The translations under genes and the position numbers were made by a program. A stretch of DNA of 64,000 bases, from the NCBI RefSeq assembly GCF_029894425.1, contig NZ_JARXYJ010000001.1, positions 2,976,001 through 3,040,000 on the forward strand, written 5' to 3'. Origin of the DNA: Streptomyces sp. SAI-127. GTDB lineage: Bacteria; Actinomycetota; Actinomycetes; Streptomycetales; Streptomycetaceae. Positions 60,439-64,000 of the stretch are shown here, piece after piece (position 1 is the first letter of the stretch; each line of letters opens with the position of its first letter). The notes beneath the pieces were generated by a model. That model saw nothing but the letters and a program-made list of their open reading frames with translations, ran no database searches and was not told the origin of the DNA.

Positions 60439-61704
60439 ATGCGCGATCAAGACCCCCTCCCCGGCCAAGCCGAACGACGGCTCAGCACCAAGGAAGCGGC
60501 CGAACTGCTGGGCGTGAAGCCCGAAACCGTCTACGCCTACGTGAGCCGAGGCCAGCTCAGCAGCCGACGCGTTCCCGGCGGCCGGGGCAGCACCTTCGAC
60601 GCCAAGGAGGTGGAGACCCTCTCCCGGCGCAACCGCCGGGAGAGCGGCGGGAGTCCGGGCTCCGGCGGCGAACTGTCCGTGCGCACCCGCATCACGTTCA
60701 TCGACCGGGACCGCTACTACTTCCGTGGCGTCGACGCCACCGGACTGGCCGCGCACCACTCCTACGAAGAGATCGCGGAATGGCTGTGGACCGGCCGTCT
60801 ACGCCCCGGAGTCACCTTCACCGCGCCCGACGCCGCCGTCGAGGTGGCCCGCCGCGCGGTCGACGCGCTGCCCGAACACGCAGGCCCCACCGATCGGTTG
60901 CGGGTGGCGGCGATCGCCGCCGCGGTCTCGGATCCACTGCGTTTCGACCTGTCCGAAGAAGCCGTGCTCGGCACCGCGCGGACCCTCATCCCGACCCTCG
61001 TCGCCGCCCTCCCGCCCGTGCTGCGCGACGACCGCCGCCGGGACGACGGCCCGCTGGCCCACCGGCTGTGGACGCGCCTCAGCGGACGCAAGCCCGACGA
61101 GGCGTCCCTGCGCGTCCTGGACACCGCACTGGGGCTGCTCGTCGACCACGACCTCGCCGCCTCGACCCTCGCGGTACGCGTCGCCGCATCGGCCCACGCG
61201 CACGCGTACGCGGCCGTCTCCGCCGGACTCGGTGTCCTGGAGGGCCCCTTGCACGGCGCTGCCAGCGGGCTCGCCCACAAACTGCTGCTCGATGTGCTCG
61301 ACCGGGGCGACGCGGCCCCCGTCATCGCGGAGGAACTGCGGGCCGGTCGCCGGATCCCGGGCCTGGGTCACCGGCTCTACGCCGGCGAGGACCCACGCGC
61401 GCGAGCCCTGTTCGCCCTCCTGGAGGAGATCCCGCGCGCGGAACCCGCACTCCTCGCGGCCCGCGACATCGTGGCCACCACCGCCCGCCACGCCCCCCTG
61501 CACGCCAACGTGGACCTGGCCCTCGCCGCGCTCACCGCCTCCTCCGGGATGCCCTCCACGGCGGGCGAGACGATCTTCGCCGTCGCCCGCACGGCGGGCT
61601 GGATCGCCCACGCGCTGGAGGAGTACGGGGAACGCCCTCTGCGCATGCGCCCGAGCGGCACTTATGTGGGCCCGAAGCCGCCGCAACCACTGCCGGAGCT
61701 CTGA
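60439..61704 (+). CDS. Citrate synthase family protein with N-terminal helix-turn-helix
   Basis: A 421-residue protein. Residues 14-65 form an excisionase/MerR-type helix-turn-helix (RLSTKEAAELLGVKPETVYA, then YVSRGQLSSRRVPGG). The rest is a citrate synthase fold with EGPLHGAASGLAHKLLLDVL, GLGHRLYAGEDPRARAL and HANVDLALAALTASSGMPS, where the catalytic His, His and Asp positions are kept in spirit. It could be a metabolic enzyme that also represses its divergent partner, sensing CoA esters or oxaloacetate. The ATG at 60439 is well placed. Confidence 0.88.
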   Translation: MRDQDPLPGQAERRLSTKEAAELLGVKPETVYAYVSRGQLSSRRVPGGRGSTFDAKEVETLSRRNRRESGGSPGSGGELSVRTRITFIDRDRYYFRGVDATGLAAHHSYEEIAEWLWTGRLRPGVTFTAPDAAVEVARRAVDALPEHAGPTDRLRVAAIAAAVSDPLRFDLSEEAVLGTARTLIPTLVAALPPVLRDDRRRDDGPLAHRLWTRLSGRKPDEASLRVLDTALGLLVDHDLAASTLAVRVAASAHAHAYAAVSAGLGVLEGPLHGAASGLAHKLLLDVLDRGDAAPVIAEELRAGRRIPGLGHRLYAGEDPRARALFALLEEIPRAEPALLAARDIVATTARHAPLHANVDLALAALTASSGMPSTAGETIFAVARTAGWIAHALEEYGERPLRMRPSGTYVGPKPPQPLPEL

Positions 61705-61740
61705 CACCGGCACGGCCGGAAGTTCGCCGCGTCACAAGTC

Positions 61741-61755
61741 AGGTTAGGCTCACCT
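61741..61755. promoter_or_regulatory. Iron box (DmdR1-type operator)
   Basis: AGGTTAGGCTCACCT (61741-61755) is the core of the Streptomyces iron box, TTAGGTTAGGCTCACCTAA. It lies 2 nt before the GTG start of the following gene. Iron-loaded DmdR1 would be expected to repress here. Confidence 0.85.
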
Positions 61756-61757
61756 CT

Positions 61758-62702
61758 GTGAGTACCTGCTCAACGGTCTCGCACGACCTCGACGAGCCCG
61801 TTTCCGGAACCGCGGCCACCGCGCGGACCTGGTTGCTGCTGGAACAGCCCGGTCCCTGGGGCGCCAAGGCTCTCACTTCGAGCCACCTGGACCCGGCCCT
61901 GGGCCGCGCCCTGGAGGCCGCGGCGCAGGACACGCGCGTGCGGATCGCGCTGATCCGCCGCCCCGGACGGCACGCCGACAGCGGAAAACCCACCACCCGG
62001 CAGGTGTATGCCGCCCACACCGTGCCGGGCAACGTGTGGCTGCGCAGTGCGACGACCCGCGATCCGCGGGACCTGCTCGACCTGGACTTCGCCGCGCTCG
62101 GCAGGGGCGAGCACGCCGGCTTCGACGCCGTGCTCGGCGGGCGTCCCCACACCGGCGATCCCCTCGCGCTCGTCTGCACCAACGGCAAGCGGGACCGCTG
62201 CTGTGCGCTCCTCGGCCGCCCACTCGCCGCGGAACTGGCCGCCTCGGGCGTCGAGGGCGCCTGGGAGGTCACCCATCTGGGTGGTCACCGGTTCTCCCCG
62301 ACACTGCTCGTTCTGCCGTACGGCTATGCCTACGGCCGCGCCGAGGCCCATGCCGTCAAGGAAGTCCTCCACAGCGTCCAGGAGGGCCGCATCGTGGTCG
62401 AGGGGTGCCGCGGCAGCTCCGCCTGGGAGCGTCCCGGCCAGGCGGCCGAGCTGGCCGTGCGCACGGCGGTGCGCGAGTACGCGGCGGAGGCGCTGACAGT
62501 CGTACGAACGGACGGCGCCGCCCCGCACTGGGAGGTGACCGTCGCACACGCCGACGGCCGCCATTGGCGTGTCCTCGTGGCCCAGACCGCGTCCCTGCCG
62601 CCCCGTCCGGAGAGCTGCGGTGCGTCGGTGCTCGGCTCACCCGCGCGGATGGACGTCGTGGCGGTGCACGAGCTGAGGACATCGGCAGCACTGGCGAGCT
62701 GA
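61758..62702 (+). CDS. Sucrase/ferredoxin-like family protein
   Basis: A 314-residue protein of the sucrase/ferredoxin-like (Suc_Fer-like) family. The signature VCTNGKRDRCCALLGRPLAA (Cys cluster) and TWLLLEQPGPWGAKAL near the N-terminus are clear, and THLGGHRFSPTLLVLPYGYA follows. The CTNGKRDRCC motif suggests a thioredoxin-like Fe-S fold. GTG 61758 is the family start but lies 3 nt after an iron box, so the transcript may be nearly leaderless. Iron-dependent repression is predicted. The biochemical role, possibly in siderophore-bound iron handling, is unproven. Confidence 0.85.
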   Translation: MSTCSTVSHDLDEPVSGTAATARTWLLLEQPGPWGAKALTSSHLDPALGRALEAAAQDTRVRIALIRRPGRHADSGKPTTRQVYAAHTVPGNVWLRSATTRDPRDLLDLDFAALGRGEHAGFDAVLGGRPHTGDPLALVCTNGKRDRCCALLGRPLAAELAASGVEGAWEVTHLGGHRFSPTLLVLPYGYAYGRAEAHAVKEVLHSVQEGRIVVEGCRGSSAWERPGQAAELAVRTAVREYAAEALTVVRTDGAAPHWEVTVAHADGRHWRVLVAQTASLPPRPESCGASVLGSPARMDVVAVHELRTSAALAS

Positions 62703-62792
62703 CCGGACCAGCGGGCCCGTCCATGCATTGATCAAGAAATCCATGTCACACCCCCTGCGGCGGATCGGGCACCTCCACGTACCGTCTTGGGT

Positions 62793-64000
62793 ATGAGCCG
62801 CACTCCCCCCGCCCGCCGCCTGCGCCTCGGGCTGCCCCGCCGGGTGTTCTCGCAGGTGCTCCTGATGCAGCTGGCGATCGCCGCGGGAGTCGCGGTGCTC
62901 GCGACCGGTCTGTTCCTCGCCCCTCTGAGCAACCAGCTCGACGACCAGGCGATGCGCCGGGCGCTGGCCATCGCCCAGACCACCGCCGCCGAGTCGCAGA
63001 TCGCCGAGCAGGTCACGGACACGCCCCCGCTGCCCACCGGCCCCGTCCAGCGGGAGGCCGAGAGGATCCGCAGGGCGACCGGGGCCGAGTACGTCGTGGT
63101 GATGGACTGGCGTGGCGTCCGCTGGTCGCACCCCACTCGCAGCGAGGTCGGCAGGATCGTCTCGACCGACCCGGGCCAGGCCCTGGCCGGCGAGGAGATC
63201 ATGCAGATCGACAGCGGCACCCTGGGCCGCACCGCCCGCGGCAAGGTGCCCCTGTACGACAGCGAACACAAGATCGTCGGGGCGGTCTCCGTCGGCATCG
63301 CCTACGACAGCGTGCGTGCCCGGCTGATCCACGCGATCCCGGGCCTGTTCGCCTACGCCGGCGGGGCCCTTGCCGTCGGCGCGCTGGCAGCCTGGCTCAT
63401 CTCCCGGAGAGTCCAGCGACAGACTCGTGACCTGGCCTTCTCCGATATCTCCGCCCTCCTTTCCGAGCGCGAGGCCATGCTGCACGGCATCCGGGAAGGC
63501 GTCGTCGCCCTGGATCGCACCGGGCGCATCCGGCTGCTCAACGACGAGGCCCGCCGACTGCTGGGCATCGGGGACGAGGCCGTCGGCCGGCCCCCCGACG
63601 AGGCCCTGGGGGACGGCCGTACCGCCGACGTCCTGGCCGGACGGGTGACGGGAACCGATCTCATCACCGTCCGCGGCCAGCGGGTGCTGGTCGCCAACCG
63701 CATGCCCACCGACGACGGCGGTGCCGTCGCCACCCTGCGCGACCGCACCGAACTGGAACAGCTCGGCCGGGAGCTCGACTCGACCCACGGTCTGATCGAC
63801 GCCCTGCGCGCCCAGGACCACGAACACGCCAACCGGATGCACACGCTCCTGGGGCTCCTGGAGCTGGAGATGTACGACGACGCCGTGGAGTTCGTCGGAG
63901 AGGTCGTCGGCGACCACCGGGCCACCGCGGAGCAGGTCACCGAGAAGATCGAGGATCCGCTGATCGCCGCACTGCTGGTGGGCAAGGCGACCGTCGCGGC
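62793..64000 (+). CDS. CitA/DcuS-type sensor histidine kinase (5' part; cut by window end)
   Basis: A partial sensor kinase of about 402 residues in the window. After a basic N-terminus (SRTPPARRLRLGLPRRVFSQ) come a membrane helix (LLMQLAIAAGVAVLATGLFL), an extracytoplasmic single-Cache domain (GAEYVVVMDWRGVRWSHP, VGAVSVGIAYDSVRARL) and a second helix (LFAYAGGALAVGALAAWLIS). A PAS domain follows (GVVALDRTGRIRLLNDEARR), and then the phospho-His region DHEHANRMHTLLGLLEL typical of CitA/DcuS kinases. The ATPase end is outside the window. Substrates in the family are C4-dicarboxylates or citrate, fitting the nearby citrate synthase genes. Confidence 0.9.
   Translation, partial: MSRTPPARRLRLGLPRRVFSQVLLMQLAIAAGVAVLATGLFLAPLSNQLDDQAMRRALAIAQTTAAESQIAEQVTDTPPLPTGPVQREAERIRRATGAEYVVVMDWRGVRWSHPTRSEVGRIVSTDPGQALAGEEIMQIDSGTLGRTARGKVPLYDSEHKIVGAVSVGIAYDSVRARLIHAIPGLFAYAGGALAVGALAAWLISRRVQRQTRDLAFSDISALLSEREAMLHGIREGVVALDRTGRIRLLNDEARRLLGIGDEAVGRPPDEALGDGRTADVLAGRVTGTDLITVRGQRVLVANRMPTDDGGAVATLRDRTELEQLGRELDSTHGLIDALRAQDHEHANRMHTLLGLLELEMYDDAVEFVGEVVGDHRATAEQVTEKIEDPLIAALLVGKATVA

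Overview
The window is high-GC actinobacterial chromosome, almost certainly Streptomyces. The supporting evidence is very strong third-position GC, many GTG and TTG starts, and a set of genes typical of the genus: SepH, CutRS, the [2Fe-2S] coproporphyrin ferrochelatase, FbiC, paired TrkA proteins with an APC permease, DUF3093/DUF3159/DUF3710/DUF4193/DUF5998/DUF6082 proteins, and a DmdR-type iron box. No rRNA, tRNA or CRISPR array was seen. Very long open frames antisense to real genes are GC-codon shadows and are left out.

Region 1 (1-15098) is accessory in character. It starts with the coenzyme F420 gene fbiC and a deazaflavin-dependent nitroreductase-family gene. A patchwork follows: four TetR-type regulators (one headless), three NADPH:F420-reductase-like oxidoreductases, a SnoaL-like protein, an XRE regulator and a short-chain dehydrogenase. 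Between them lie fragments of IS110, IS3 and IS5 transposases, a wrecked vapBC toxin-antitoxin pair and an acyl-CoA dehydrogenase tail. Several intergenic spaces hold clear dyad operators, so this looks like a regulator-rich redox island under active decay.

Region 2 (15099-25066) holds an RNA methyltransferase, an APC permease resembling the potassium importer KimA, a 31-residue membrane peptide, two overlapping TrkA genes, a DUF3159 membrane protein with an OB-fold partner, and kdpDE. Several of these point to potassium homeostasis. The kdpE 3' end is tandemly duplicated in 88-bp units, kdpD ends in nine Ala-Glu dipeptides encoded by a hexanucleotide microsatellite, and no kdpFABC is present. 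A repeat-rich, gene-poor stretch (25067-25885) follows.

Region 3 (25886-48899) carries an orphan ABC ATPase, a frameshifted alginate lyase and then a dense housekeeping run: DUF3710, dut, thioesterase, DUF3093, DUF4193, cutRS, inositol monophosphatase, cpfC, an MFS transporter, a sugar-lactone oxidase, sepH, a sulfurtransferase, a VOC protein, thymidine kinase, a phosphodiesterase, DUF5998, a GNAT/acyl-CoA synthetase fusion and ptsH.

Region 4 (48900-64000) contains a GntR regulator, a secreted M23 peptidase behind a well-formed c-di-AMP (ydaO-type) riboswitch, a pair of M16 peptidases, parC, a COG0523 metallochaperone GTPase, a DUF6082 protein, divergent citrate synthase-family genes (one fused to an N-terminal HTH), an iron-boxed sucrase/ferredoxin-like gene, and the start of a CitA/DcuS-type sensor kinase cut by the window end. 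The c-di-AMP riboswitch and the potassium genes suggest a shared theme of turgor and cell-wall control, which is inference.
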